Positions 16,297 through 24,852 of a stretch of DNA of 30,684 nt are shown piece after piece. The stretch spans positions 1 to 30,684 of the forward strand of contig JAEWCM010000161.1 of assembly GCA_023390635.1 (NCBI GenBank), written 5' to 3'. Positions within the stretch are counted from its first letter, which is position 1. Every line of letters begins with the position of its first letter. Source of the stretch: Bacillota bacterium. Lineage in GTDB: Bacteria > Bacillota > Desulfitobacteriia > Desulfitobacteriales > Desulfitobacteriaceae. The notes under the pieces are model-generated. The model did not search any database and was not told where the DNA came from. It saw only the letters and a program-made list of their open reading frames with translations. A program made the translations under genes and the position numbers.

Positions 16297-17652
16297 TTAT
16301 TCTGCAACACAGTCACCAGCCAATTGATCCAGGGATCTTCCCTTCGTCTCCCTTTTCACAAAAACCATTGCTGCTAGAACGCCAATCAGAGACGGGATAA
16401 CATAGAATAAGAATGAATTGGCATATCCCAAGCCCAGGCCGATAATCATTCCCGCCACAATCGGAGCGCTGGCTCCTCCCACCCGGCCAAAGGCATGGCA
16501 CCAGGCCACTCCCGTATTTCTGAACTCCGTGGGGTAAGCTTCTGCCATAAGGGGCTGGATAGCGGTGATAGCATAGTTGACCGAGAAGCCCAGGAAAAGG
16601 TTGGCCGCCAGAATCGCTCCAAAATGATTATCCACAAAAGCCATGATGAAGACTGCCAGCATGGCGACAAAAAAGCTGATGATCAGGTTTTTCTTGCGGC
16701 CTACCCGTTCAGCCACAAAGCCGGTACTGCAGTTGGCTATCACGGCCGCCGCATTTTGAGCCACTGCCAGCCCGTAGGCTGAGGTAAGCTTCAAGCCTTT
16801 TTCCAGCATGAGTGACGGAAGCCAGGCGTTGATGCCGTATACGGTGAAACATCCGCAGAAGTACATAATCCATATACCCGCCGTAATCGACCGATACTGT
16901 TTGCTGAAAAGGGCTTTAGGGCCAGCTACCTTAGGTGGCGTTGGAACAACCAGGGCATCGGGATTCCGATGCGTCACTTTTCCGGTAGCGGTTTTTTCGA
17001 TATGCTGGAGGGCTCTGACAGCCTCCTCTTTTCTCCCCTTATTAGCCAGCCAATAAATGGATTCAGGCATTTTAAAGTACAATAAAATCGCATAGATGAA
17101 AGGAATACCGCCCAGCAGATAACAGAACCGCCATCCCAGACTGGGAACAAGGAAAGTTGCTACGACACCGGCCAGAACCCAACCGACAATCATCCAAGCC
17201 ATGCCGAAGGTGATGAACATGGCCCGGTACTTGGTGGGAGTGGACTCGGAGAACGTGGTGGTGACTACCGGAATGCAGGCTCCCAGGCCAATCCCGGTAA
17301 GCACGCGCAGAAAGGCAAAAACTTCGAAACTATGCACAAAAAAGATGGGAACGGTTAAAAGGGAGTAGATAGCAATGGAAAACATCAGAGTTTTTCTTCT
17401 GCCAATTTTATCCGATATAATCCCGGCAATTGCTCCGCCCATGATCAATCCAATCAGGCTCCATGATGACAGGCTGCCCTTCTGGATGGCACTTAATCCC
17501 CACTCTGCGGCGATCTGAGGCATGGTATAGGAGACGATCATATAATCAAAGCCGTCAAAAACCATCGCCATACCCAGGAAGATGAAAGTATACCATGTAA
17601 ACCGGTTAATTCCTAAGGAATCCATTACTTCGGAAATGGTAAAACTTTTCAT
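16297..17652 (-). CDS. MFS transporter, AAHS (aromatic acid:H+ symporter)-like
   Basis: This 451-residue protein has about 12 membrane helices. Helix 1 carries DGFDYMIVSYTMP, matching the D-G-x-D motif characteristic of PcaK/BenK-type aromatic acid transporters. The loop 2-3 motif is GIISDKIGRRKTL, and the fourth helix R-x-x-x-G-x-G-x-G pattern is LRVLTGIGLGACIP. The loop between helices 6 and 7 (about 205-240) is hydrophilic. ATG 17652 follows GGAGGAGAGTAGGTG. It starts 16 nt after the other MFS gene and is the last gene of the minus-strand group behind the molybdoenzyme. Import of a carboxylated aromatic or similar organic acid is inferred; substrate cannot be read from sequence. Confidence 0.88.
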   Translation of the reverse strand: MKSFTISEVMDSLGINRFTWYTFIFLGMAMVFDGFDYMIVSYTMPQIAAEWGLSAIQKGSLSSWSLIGLIMGGAIAGIISDKIGRRKTLMFSIAIYSLLTVPIFFVHSFEVFAFLRVLTGIGLGACIPVVTTTFSESTPTKYRAMFITFGMAWMIVGWVLAGVVATFLVPSLGWRFCYLLGGIPFIYAILLYFKMPESIYWLANKGRKEEAVRALQHIEKTATGKVTHRNPDALVVPTPPKVAGPKALFSKQYRSITAGIWIMYFCGCFTVYGINAWLPSLMLEKGLKLTSAYGLAVAQNAAAVIANCSTGFVAERVGRKKNLIISFFVAMLAVFIMAFVDNHFGAILAANLFLGFSVNYAITAIQPLMAEAYPTEFRNTGVAWCHAFGRVGGASAPIVAGMIIGLGLGYANSFLFYVIPSLIGVLAAMVFVKRETKGRSLDQLAGDCVAE

Positions 17653-17668
17653 AACACCTACTCTCCTC

Positions 17669-18934
17669 CTATTGCCCCTGTTCTTTCGTTCTTAAACGCG
17701 GTAAAGTAAGAGCAATTAAGGATGCGATCAACATCATAGCGGCGGCAAAAACAAAGGCTGCTGTTAATTTTCCGCTGGCGTCGGCTAAGATTCCGGCCAC
17801 CATCGGTCCGAAGAAACGTCCTACGACAGCCAGGGTGGAGATCACTCCTGTACCTGTCCCGCGGATTTCTTTGGGGTAATAGTCGGAGAAAGTGGCCAGC
17901 AGTACGGGAACATTTCCTAATCCGATCCCCATCAATCCAACCATGATATAGATGGCTGTCAGTCCGCTGTGGTAAACAAAGACAAAGCCCAGGGCAAAAA
18001 TCAGCCACCAGATGCTGGAGATAGCAATAACAAATTTTCTTTCTATCCGGTCGGACAGAGGTCCCCAGATCTGCTGCCCCACCAATTGGCACAGATTGTA
18101 GATGGTTACGGCCAGACCAGCTTCCACCGGAGTAAAGCCCTCCCCACGAATAGCCACGGCCAGAAAAGCGATAATTGCCATATAGGCCAATTGCCAGAAG
18201 ATATACATAATTCCCAGATGCCAGGTGATTTTGAGCTTCAGCACCCCTGTAAAGGTAGCCTTTTCCCCTGCTTCTGTCACCTTTTCAACTGAAGGTTGGG
18301 CTGCCGGGTTTGCACCCACAGGGCGCAGGCCCTTTTCTCCCGGTTTATTTCTGACTATGGCGAAGACCACCAGGGTTACGATTAAAGCTACAAAACCAAA
18401 GATTACGAATGTAGTCTGCCAACCGAAATTTGTAGCCAAAATAGGAGCGACAATTCCCAAAGCTGCCCCGGTCAGCACCCCTCCCGGAGTAATTAAGCTC
18501 ATGGCTCTTCCCCGCTTGCTCGGGTCGAACCATTCACCAATTAGCTTGGGGATGGTGGCACTGTAAATTCCAGCGGCTCCAAAGCCTACCAGTGCATAGA
18601 TAATCAGGGCTTTAGCGAAAGAATCAGCGATCAGTCCGAATAAAATCAGCATCAAAGCAGAGAGCAGTCCGGCAATCGTCAATGTTTTTCTCGTTCCGAT
18701 CTTATCAGCCAGAAATCCCCAGAAGAATGAGAATCCGGCATAACATAAGCCAAAAACTGAAGTAATCGTGCCAGCTGAAGCATTGTCCAGATTTAGAGAA
18801 GCTTTAATATCCGTTAAAATAATTGGCAGGGCTTGCAAGGAAATCAACAGAATAATTTGGGTTAGAAAACCGCCAAAAACAACGACCCATCCATAGTGCA
18901 TGCGTCTCTTTTGTTGATAATCCGTTTGAATCAT
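17669..18934 (-). CDS. MFS transporter, OFA (oxalate:formate antiporter)-like
   Basis: This 421-residue, about 12-helix transporter starts with RRMHYGWVVVFGGF, typical of OFA-family proteins. FWGFLADKIGTRKTL is the loop 2-3 motif, and PKLIGEWFDPSKRGRAMSLITPGGVLTGAALG is the characteristic central stretch (W-F-x-x-x-x-R-G-R-A). OFA members exchange small carboxylates; the substrate here is unknown. The frame is open to 18970, but ATG 18934 has a GGAGGTGG site at 5 nt spacing and is chosen. A 305-nt gap separates it from the zinc-ribbon gene upstream on the same strand. Having two different MFS carriers beside one oxidoreductase suggests substrate import and product export. Confidence 0.88.
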   Translation of the reverse strand: MIQTDYQQKRRMHYGWVVVFGGFLTQIILLISLQALPIILTDIKASLNLDNASAGTITSVFGLCYAGFSFFWGFLADKIGTRKTLTIAGLLSALMLILFGLIADSFAKALIIYALVGFGAAGIYSATIPKLIGEWFDPSKRGRAMSLITPGGVLTGAALGIVAPILATNFGWQTTFVIFGFVALIVTLVVFAIVRNKPGEKGLRPVGANPAAQPSVEKVTEAGEKATFTGVLKLKITWHLGIMYIFWQLAYMAIIAFLAVAIRGEGFTPVEAGLAVTIYNLCQLVGQQIWGPLSDRIERKFVIAISSIWWLIFALGFVFVYHSGLTAIYIMVGLMGIGLGNVPVLLATFSDYYPKEIRGTGTGVISTLAVVGRFFGPMVAGILADASGKLTAAFVFAAAMMLIASLIALTLPRLRTKEQGQ

Positions 18935-19239
18935 TGGCCCACCTCCATCATATTTACCATATCCGATCAATTGTGATGCGGATTCAAATGCTTAGAACAG
19001 CGTTTTATCAGAGTATTTGTGAAATCAATCACTTGGCGATGACGACGATCTGCCAATACTCGGAGCTTTTAAGGATTCCCCGGGGCAAGTCTGCCTTTCC
19101 CTCCGGCAGACCTGCCGCCTTTGAATCACTTTCCTGTCAAAACCGCTCTCCTAAGGGCTAATACCTTATATAGGTCCGGACACCTTTGTGCAAATTATGC
19201 TTAAACGGTCATCACTTTGACAGAAACCTTTGGCTAAGC
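18935..19239 (-). other. Intergenic leader with a 12-bp hairpin
   Basis: This 305-nt gap lies between the zinc-ribbon gene and the OFA transporter gene, both on the minus strand. It has no credible ORF. GGCAAGTCTGCC (19084-19095) and GGCAGACCTGCC (19105-19116) form a 12-bp stem with one mismatch and a 9-nt loop. No T-run follows on the minus strand, so it is more likely a processing or stability hairpin, or part of a structured leader, than a terminator. I see no convincing sigma-A or sigma-54 promoter for the transporter genes in this gap. Confidence 0.5.
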
Positions 19240-19425
19240 CTATTTTGCCGGGGTGTCAGGGTTTTCAGGCTTTTCGGGCTTTGCATTCTTTTCTGCATTC
19301 TCGTCGGGCAGAGGTGTTCCGCAAAATGGGCACTTCTTCTGTTTGATTCCTGCCATGGCGGCGATTTTCTTTTTGCAGTTAGGGCATTCCACAGGCTTTG
19401 ATAATGATGCCGGTCTAAAACACAT
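19240..19425 (-). CDS. Small zinc-ribbon protein
   Basis: This 61-residue protein has C14-x2-C17 (CPNCKKK) and C32-x2-C35 (CPFCGTPL), a zinc-ribbon pair. A lysine-, proline- and glutamate-rich tail follows. ATG 19425 has GGAGGTACC upstream. It lies 66 nt after the Fe-S subunit gene in the same operon. Small zinc ribbons of this kind, beginning M-C-x-R-P, sit beside DMSO-reductase-type operons in other anaerobes as I recall. A role as assembly or regulatory accessory is inference only. Confidence 0.75.
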   Translation of the reverse strand: MCFRPASLSKPVECPNCKKKIAAMAGIKQKKCPFCGTPLPDENAEKNAKPEKPENPDTPAK

Positions 19426-19491
19426 ATAAGGTACCTCCTTTATTTATGGTGAATCATTTTGAACAGGATTAGAATCAGATACTTCTCGGCA

Positions 19492-19827
19492 TTAAGGAAC
19501 AAACAAAGTGACTTTCTTCCCTTTGGCATCCATTTTTTTGGCCAACTCATCTACAGGACCGCACTCCATGCATTTGCCCAGGCAATGGAGCACACAGGAA
19601 GGCAATTCTCCATTGGCCACACGATCTTCGCACAAATCGCAGAGTTCGGTGGGAACTGGGACATAATTCCATTCCCAGTGATCGCCGCTGACGTTCCACG
19701 GACCGACTTCAGTCAGCTTAATCCCCCACTTATCATTGGGAATCCCCTTCTCTTTCCGGCAAGCCACTTCACAACTATGGCAGCCGGTGCAGTATTCGTA
19801 ATCAATCATTAAACCGTTACGCGCCAT
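19492..19827 (-). CDS. Short Fe-S electron-transfer subunit (two-cluster DmsB-like)
   Basis: This is the partner of the molybdoenzyme encoded 81 nt upstream. The 111 residues hold C13-x2-C16-x2-C19-x3-C23 near the N-terminus and C63-x2-C66-x11-C78-x3-C82 near the C-terminus, plus an extra C86-x2-C89. In DmsB/PhsB-type subunits, which have four [4Fe-4S] clusters and about 180-200 residues, these groups correspond to the first and last cysteine sets. The middle two sets are missing here. There is no signal peptide, so it probably acts in the cytoplasm. ATG 19827 follows GGAGGGAAG. Confidence 0.88.
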   Translation of the reverse strand: MARNGLMIDYEYCTGCHSCEVACRKEKGIPNDKWGIKLTEVGPWNVSGDHWEWNYVPVPTELCDLCEDRVANGELPSCVLHCLGKCMECGPVDELAKKMDAKGKKVTLFVP

Positions 19828-19908
19828 TTTCTTCCCTCCGATCTTGTATTAATCATGGGTATCCATCCGTCTTTCTTTAACTAAATCCCCTCTTTAAATT
19901 CTCCTGCA

Positions 19909-22173
19909 TTAAATCTCAGCTTGGATCCCGCTTTGATCCTCAGCCTTGTAAACCTTGCACAGAATGGCTTTGAACGGTGCGCCGAATCCCAACTTGCCAA
20001 TATGCTTGTGAGGAATGAGCGTATTGATATTGGATTCCCATACACCGTAGAGACTGGGTTCTTCCGCCTTCTTCTCCGGGTACCACCAGCCATGGGCGGC
20101 ATGAACCACATTCGGTTTCATGGCAGGCATCAGATGGGCTCTTTCTTTGGCCTTGCCGAATTGGTTTTCGAGATACACCCAATCCCCTTCTTTAATGCCC
20201 AGACTGGCTGCCGTATCAGGATTGATTTCCATAATCGGATCAGGGGTTATATCGCGCAGGCTCTTGATTTGGCGATGTTCGGAATGGAAAGAAGTAAAGG
20301 TTCTGGCTCCTGTGGTTAGTACCAGCGGATATTCTTTGGCCAGTTCAGGTGTGCTCACAGGGCTGTAGAACGGTTCTTTGTAATACGGGAGTGGATCTTC
20401 TCCCCATGAATCAAAGAGGGTGGAATACAGTTCAACCCGTCCGGTCACTGTATTGAAGCCAGGCTCTCCGTCGGCGCGCAGCTGGCCGGTTTCGTATTTA
20501 CGATAAGTAAAGCCCGGCTGATAGACGCCTGTTTCCCGCAGACCGTTGAAGTCAATTCCCAGCTCCGGTTTGAGCTGATCGCTGAAGAAGTCTTCCACAG
20601 ACTCCCAGGGCCAGTTTTCCGGATTGAGTCGTTTGCCCAGTTCGATGCACACTTCAATATCCGATTTGCATTCTCCGACGGTCAGCGCCTTATTCATGGC
20701 TCCGACGAAGATGGCATTCCGACCGAAGTGAGTCAGCACTACGCCGTCATGTTCGGCAAAGGTGGGCAGCGGCAGGAAAACATCGCCGAAGGCCATAGCG
20801 GTAGGTGTCATGAAGCAATCCTGCACCACATTGAATTCCAGCTTTTTCAGGGCCTTATACCAGCGGTCCGGTGCGGCGGAGTTGGTTGGGGTAATGAAGT
20901 TGCTGCTGTTGAACCAGCCCATCTTTAACGGATAAGGCTTATCCGTTTCCAGCGTATCCAGAGTTTCGTCAGGATGGGTGGTGGCCAAAGCCGTACTGAG
21001 AGCGGGCCATTCTTCGGCACCGATCCGCTTGCTCCACAGCTCTTCCGAAATCTGATTTCTGGTCTCTACCCGCCATTTGCCAAGGAGGGCTGCCGGTGGT
21101 CCCAGGGTAATACCGCCCGGCACATCCAGATTGCCGGTGATGGCGATAAGGGAAAGAATAGCGTGCCCTAACTGAACTCCGTTAGGATTTTCATCCACAG
21201 CCAGGCCCCATTGAATCGCCATCGGGCTGTTGGTGGCAATCTCTCTGGCCACTTCAACGATTTTATCAGCAGCGACACCGGTGATTTCCGCTACCTTGTC
21301 CACAGGGTATTCCTGAACTCTTTCCGTAAGCTGTTCAAATCCATAGCACCAGTTCTCCACAAAATCGTGATCATAAAGGTCTTCATTGATGATCACATTC
21401 AGCATGCCCAGAGCTAAAGCTGTGTCCGTTCCCGGTCTTAGCTGGAGCCAATAGGCCGCTCTTGAACCCAGCCAGTTTAATCTGGGATCCACAGAAATAA
21501 TCTTGGTGCCCCTCTTCATCATATCAATGAGGGAGTGGCCGTAAAAACCATCCGGATTGGACATCAGAGGCATCTTGCCCCACAATACGATGTATTTAGG
21601 CAGTTTGAACTGAGGATTATCATAGCGGTCGGGATAATGGCCGGCAAAGTCGATTTCCGGATAGCCGGCACCGAGAATATAGTCGGTGATGGCGCAGCGG
21701 GGACCGTAGCAGGACCATCCACTCAGGGCATAACAGACGTTAGGCGTCTGCAGGGAGGAGAATCCCAGCGGATAATAGTAAAGACATGCTTCCCGCCCTG
21801 TACCGCCAAATACGACAATCGACTCTGCTCCGTAGTTCTTTTTCATTTCATTCGTTTTGTTGACAATAATATCCCAGGCTTCATCCCATGTAATTCTCTC
21901 CCATTTGTCTTTTCCCCTGTCTTCCGGTGCTCTTTTCATGGGATAGATGATGCGGTCAGGATGATGGACATATTCAGGAAGGGAAAGACAGCGGACACAC
22001 AGGCGTCCCTGACTGATAGGGTGTTCAGGATCTCCTTCCACTTTGACCAGCTTTCCGTCCTTGATGTGCAATTTCATTCCGCAGCCTACAGGATGATCTC
22101 CCGGCGGAGACCAGCCGCAGGTCCGCACAATGTAACTGCCGTCTTCCTGCACTTTTTTCCACTCTTTGTTCAT
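19909..22173 (-). CDS. DMSO-reductase-family molybdopterin (Mo or W) oxidoreductase, catalytic subunit
   Basis: This 754-residue bis-pterin enzyme has no Tat signal and is therefore probably cytoplasmic. The N-terminal Fe-S region reads C19-x6-D26-x4-C31-x27-C59; the C31-C59 spacing is canonical and D26 stands where a second cysteine ligand is expected. The likely metal ligand is C154 in GWSCYGPR. Pterin-binding stretches include ISVDPRLNWLGSRAAYWLQLRPGTD. The segment MLNVIINEDLYDHDFVENW, then a G-F-x-x-L-x-x-R-V-Q-E-Y-P stretch, closely resembles acetylene hydratase as I remember it. That enzyme and catechol-type dehydroxylases are the nearest guesses. ATG 22173 has AAAGGG 9 nt upstream. Transcription is probably sigma-54-dependent. 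Confidence 0.93.
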   Translation of the reverse strand: MNKEWKKVQEDGSYIVRTCGWSPPGDHPVGCGMKLHIKDGKLVKVEGDPEHPISQGRLCVRCLSLPEYVHHPDRIIYPMKRAPEDRGKDKWERITWDEAWDIIVNKTNEMKKNYGAESIVVFGGTGREACLYYYPLGFSSLQTPNVCYALSGWSCYGPRCAITDYILGAGYPEIDFAGHYPDRYDNPQFKLPKYIVLWGKMPLMSNPDGFYGHSLIDMMKRGTKIISVDPRLNWLGSRAAYWLQLRPGTDTALALGMLNVIINEDLYDHDFVENWCYGFEQLTERVQEYPVDKVAEITGVAADKIVEVAREIATNSPMAIQWGLAVDENPNGVQLGHAILSLIAITGNLDVPGGITLGPPAALLGKWRVETRNQISEELWSKRIGAEEWPALSTALATTHPDETLDTLETDKPYPLKMGWFNSSNFITPTNSAAPDRWYKALKKLEFNVVQDCFMTPTAMAFGDVFLPLPTFAEHDGVVLTHFGRNAIFVGAMNKALTVGECKSDIEVCIELGKRLNPENWPWESVEDFFSDQLKPELGIDFNGLRETGVYQPGFTYRKYETGQLRADGEPGFNTVTGRVELYSTLFDSWGEDPLPYYKEPFYSPVSTPELAKEYPLVLTTGARTFTSFHSEHRQIKSLRDITPDPIMEINPDTAASLGIKEGDWVYLENQFGKAKERAHLMPAMKPNVVHAAHGWWYPEKKAEEPSLYGVWESNINTLIPHKHIGKLGFGAPFKAILCKVYKAEDQSGIQAEI

Positions 22174-22344
22174 ACTCACCAACCCTTTCCAACCATTCTT
22201 GTTCTTTTTTGTTCAGTCTCTGTTAATCATCCTTAATGTCCTGTTTTCCCGGTCATCCAACCCCCTTTATTTCAAATTGCGGAAATAAGCCATAGCAAAG
22301 AATTTTACCTGCGGCTTTATTTCCTGGTTGCGCTATATTAAAAA

Positions 22345-22360
22345 TGCAATAACTATGCCA
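22345..22360 (-). promoter_or_regulatory. Sigma-54 (-24/-12) promoter of the molybdoenzyme operon
   Basis: Minus-strand TGGCATAGTTATTGCA fits the sigma-54 consensus TGGCAYR-N4-TTGCW at every defined position, with GG at -24 and GC at -12. The start would be near 22334, giving a leader of about 160 nt. A sigma-54 activator gene lies divergently 400 bp away. Confidence 0.85.
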
Positions 22361-22510
22361 GTCTTTAAATGGAAATCTGTAATCATTTATTAAGATAAAA
22401 TGGATTGATATGGATTCATTTTGAACCGAAGCAAAGTCATTTTCAGACTGATTTTTCTTTTTTAGAATCATTACCAGAAATTATTTCCTTTATATTCCAG
22501 ATCTAAGTTC

Positions 22511-22560
22511 GTTGGACAAAACTTGTACTTGATTTAACAAAGTCTCATTTTAAGTCCAAC
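22511..22560. promoter_or_regulatory. Possible upstream activator site (inverted repeat)
   Basis: GTTGGAC (22511-22517) and GTCCAAC (22554-22560) are inverted copies with a 36-bp spacer. They lie 175-225 bp upstream of the expected sigma-54 start, within the usual range for enhancer-binding proteins. Seven-bp repeats can occur by chance, so this is tentative. The rest of the 22174-22765 gap is AT-rich and holds no ORF I trust. Confidence 0.35.
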
Positions 22561-22640
22561 CGTTCATTAATGGGGCCTTCCATTCTAAAATAAAACCGCA
22601 CCCTGTTTTCTCTGCGAAAAAATCTACAGGACAATTCCCC

Positions 22641-22656
22641 TGGCATGGTTTATGTA
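22641..22656 (+). promoter_or_regulatory. Degenerate sigma-54-like site before the activator gene
   Basis: TGGCATGGTTTATGTA keeps GG at -24 but has GT instead of GC at -12. It points towards the activator gene 110 bp downstream. It may be a weak autoregulatory promoter or a decayed site. Confidence 0.3.
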
Positions 22657-22765
22657 TTATTATTAAGAGAGGGATATCCAAACCTTACCAATGGCAGGCC
22701 TACATAAACGGAGCATCCCAGTCGCATATCAGGGCACCTCAAAGATTTGAAAGGAATGATCGCAG

Positions 22766-24841
22766 ATGACACTTTTCAATCAAACCTTAAGCCCGGTTAT
22801 CGAACCCCAGCAAATTCCCTTTCTTCCGGAACATCTTTCATTAAACACTTTGATGCAGGCCAAAGGCAGCATCATTAACAACAATTCAAGTGATTGTGAT
22901 AGTAATCACTATTCTGTGGATCAGATCCGGCCGATTGTGAGCCAATCCTGGATTCGTTCCAAAAATTACGGTCTTGATCCCTTTAATCTCTACTTCCCTA
23001 TCTTAAATGAAGAGTTGCTGCAGCAAAGAGCTTACGAGAGACAGTTCCTCTTAAAAGCGGCCAATCCATATGTCCGGCAGATCGAAGCCGTTTTCAGCCA
23101 AACGAATTGTTCCGTCACCCTATTTGATGAAGACGGAGTTATTCTTAAGGGCTTATGCGGGACACATACCATTCCCAAGAGCCATCTTTTTCAAATTGGC
23201 GGAATCTGGACGGAAAAAACAGTCGGGACCTGTGCTCACGCTTTGTGCCTGCTTTTCAACACCCCGATTCAGTTGTGCGGGCCTGAACATTTTAACCAGG
23301 CTTTTGCCAAAACTACAGGCTCTTCCGCCCCTATCGTTGATGCTTTCGGCAATTTAGTCGGAACCCTGACGATTGCCAGTCAGGATGATTACAGGCAAAA
23401 CCCTCACACTCTGGGGCTGGCTATCACCATGGCCTGGGCTATTCAAAAGCAGTTTCAGTTAAACGCCCAAAGCGAATTGCAGAGTGCGACCATAAAAGCC
23501 AGTGAAGAAGCGGTGATTATTATCAATAAAAATCGGGTCATCACCAATGTCAATTCCAAGGCCCGCAAATTATTCAACTGCTACCAACAAAATATGATCG
23601 GCATGTCCATCGAAGGGATCTGGGGCAATCAGCCTTTCATCCAGTCTGTGATCGATACGGGGAAAGCGATTTATGACACGGAAATACTATATGGTCAACG
23701 GGAAGAACGGCTGCTGGTCCGCTCCGCTCAGCCCATTATTGATGCTCTGAACCGCTGCTATGGCATTGTCCTTACCCTGAGAAAAAATGACCAATCCCGG
23801 AAATCCCCCCATAAACTCAGTTCCAATAAGACGACATTCACGTTTGAAAAAGTAATCGGCAGCTCCCCTTCTATGCGCAAAACCCTGGCCATGGCAAAAC
23901 ATGTGGCACCCGCCAACATCAATATTCTGCTGCAGGGAGAGAGCGGTACAGGAAAAGAAGTGCTGGCCCAGGCCATTCATAATGCCAGCAGGCCTGACGG
24001 ACCGTTTATTGCCGTTAATTGCGCTGCCATTCCCAGGTCTTTAATTGAAAGCGAATTATTTGGATATGAAGGCGGTTCATTTACCGGTGCAGAGCGGAAC
24101 GGCCGGGCCGGCAAAATCCAGCTGGCAGACGGCGGCACACTCTTTTTGGATGAGATCGGCGATATGCCTCTGGAGGTTCAGCCTATCCTTCTCCGCGTTT
24201 TAGAGGAAAAACGAGTCACCAAAATTGGAGGCAAGCATTCCACATACGTCGACTTCCGACTGGTTGCCGCCACCAATAAAAATCTCCTGGATTTGGTGAA
24301 AAACGATAAATTCCGCCTTGACTTATATTACCGTCTGGCTGTCTTTAAACTGTCCATTCCGTCACTGCGGGAGCGGGGCCGGGATATCATTCATCTGGCT
24401 AATCATTTTATTGAAGTGGCTGCGGCTAAGCTTCAGGTCTGTCCATCCCGCCTGAGCGAAGAAGTTCAGGAATTCATTTGCAACTATCCCTGGCCGGGAA
24501 ATGTCAGGCAATTGGAAAACACCATGCTCTATGCCCTCTATTCTTCAAATAATGACGTGATTACCTTGGATAATCTGCCGGAGGAAATCATCGATGATCT
24601 CGGTCCCCAGACAGAATCCTTTTGCCAGCCGTCCGCTCCGGCCCGATGTCCAGCCTCTAAAAACGGGTCTCCCCCTTCCCTGTCCATGAAGGAAATCGAA
24701 AAAGATGCCATCATTAAAGCTATGACACAAGCCAACAACCATATCCGGAAAGCCGCCAATATGCTGGGCATCAGTAAATCCACCCTTTACCGGAAAATCC
24801 GTGAATATGAATTGGTGGACATACTAGGAGAACAAGATTGA
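22766..24841 (+). CDS. Sigma-54-dependent transcriptional activator (AcoR-like)
   Basis: This 691-residue enhancer-binding protein has a sensory N-terminus with a GAF-like region (about 95-225, several cysteines and a TVGTCAHALCLLF stretch) and a PAS domain (about 240-340). The AAA+ core has Walker A GESGTGKE (391-398), a sigma-54 contact loop GSFTGA (437-442, with S for the usual A) and Walker B GTLFLDEIGD (457-466). A Fis-type helix-turn-helix ends it (IIKAMTQANNHIRKAANML then a G-I-S-K-S-T-L-Y-R-K helix). ATG 22766 follows AAAGGA. It is divergent from the molybdoenzyme operon, whose promoter is a full sigma-54 match, so it is the probable activator. The ligand is unknown; an aromatic or carbonyl compound is plausible. 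Confidence 0.93.
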   Translation: MTLFNQTLSPVIEPQQIPFLPEHLSLNTLMQAKGSIINNNSSDCDSNHYSVDQIRPIVSQSWIRSKNYGLDPFNLYFPILNEELLQQRAYERQFLLKAANPYVRQIEAVFSQTNCSVTLFDEDGVILKGLCGTHTIPKSHLFQIGGIWTEKTVGTCAHALCLLFNTPIQLCGPEHFNQAFAKTTGSSAPIVDAFGNLVGTLTIASQDDYRQNPHTLGLAITMAWAIQKQFQLNAQSELQSATIKASEEAVIIINKNRVITNVNSKARKLFNCYQQNMIGMSIEGIWGNQPFIQSVIDTGKAIYDTEILYGQREERLLVRSAQPIIDALNRCYGIVLTLRKNDQSRKSPHKLSSNKTTFTFEKVIGSSPSMRKTLAMAKHVAPANINILLQGESGTGKEVLAQAIHNASRPDGPFIAVNCAAIPRSLIESELFGYEGGSFTGAERNGRAGKIQLADGGTLFLDEIGDMPLEVQPILLRVLEEKRVTKIGGKHSTYVDFRLVAATNKNLLDLVKNDKFRLDLYYRLAVFKLSIPSLRERGRDIIHLANHFIEVAAAKLQVCPSRLSEEVQEFICNYPWPGNVRQLENTMLYALYSSNNDVITLDNLPEEIIDDLGPQTESFCQPSAPARCPASKNGSPPSLSMKEIEKDAIIKAMTQANNHIRKAANMLGISKSTLYRKIREYELVDILGEQD

Positions 24842-24852
24842 CGGAAGAAAAT

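Noticed and set aside
19081..19200. A stretch reading GGGCTAATACC that recalls the 16S rRNA V2 region
   Set aside because: No flanking conserved 16S sequence is present; the match is about a dozen bases and is taken as chance.
21535..22236. Plus-strand ORF of 233 residues
   Set aside because: It lies antisense to the molybdoenzyme N-terminal region, which has clear motifs; it has no ribosome binding site or domain.
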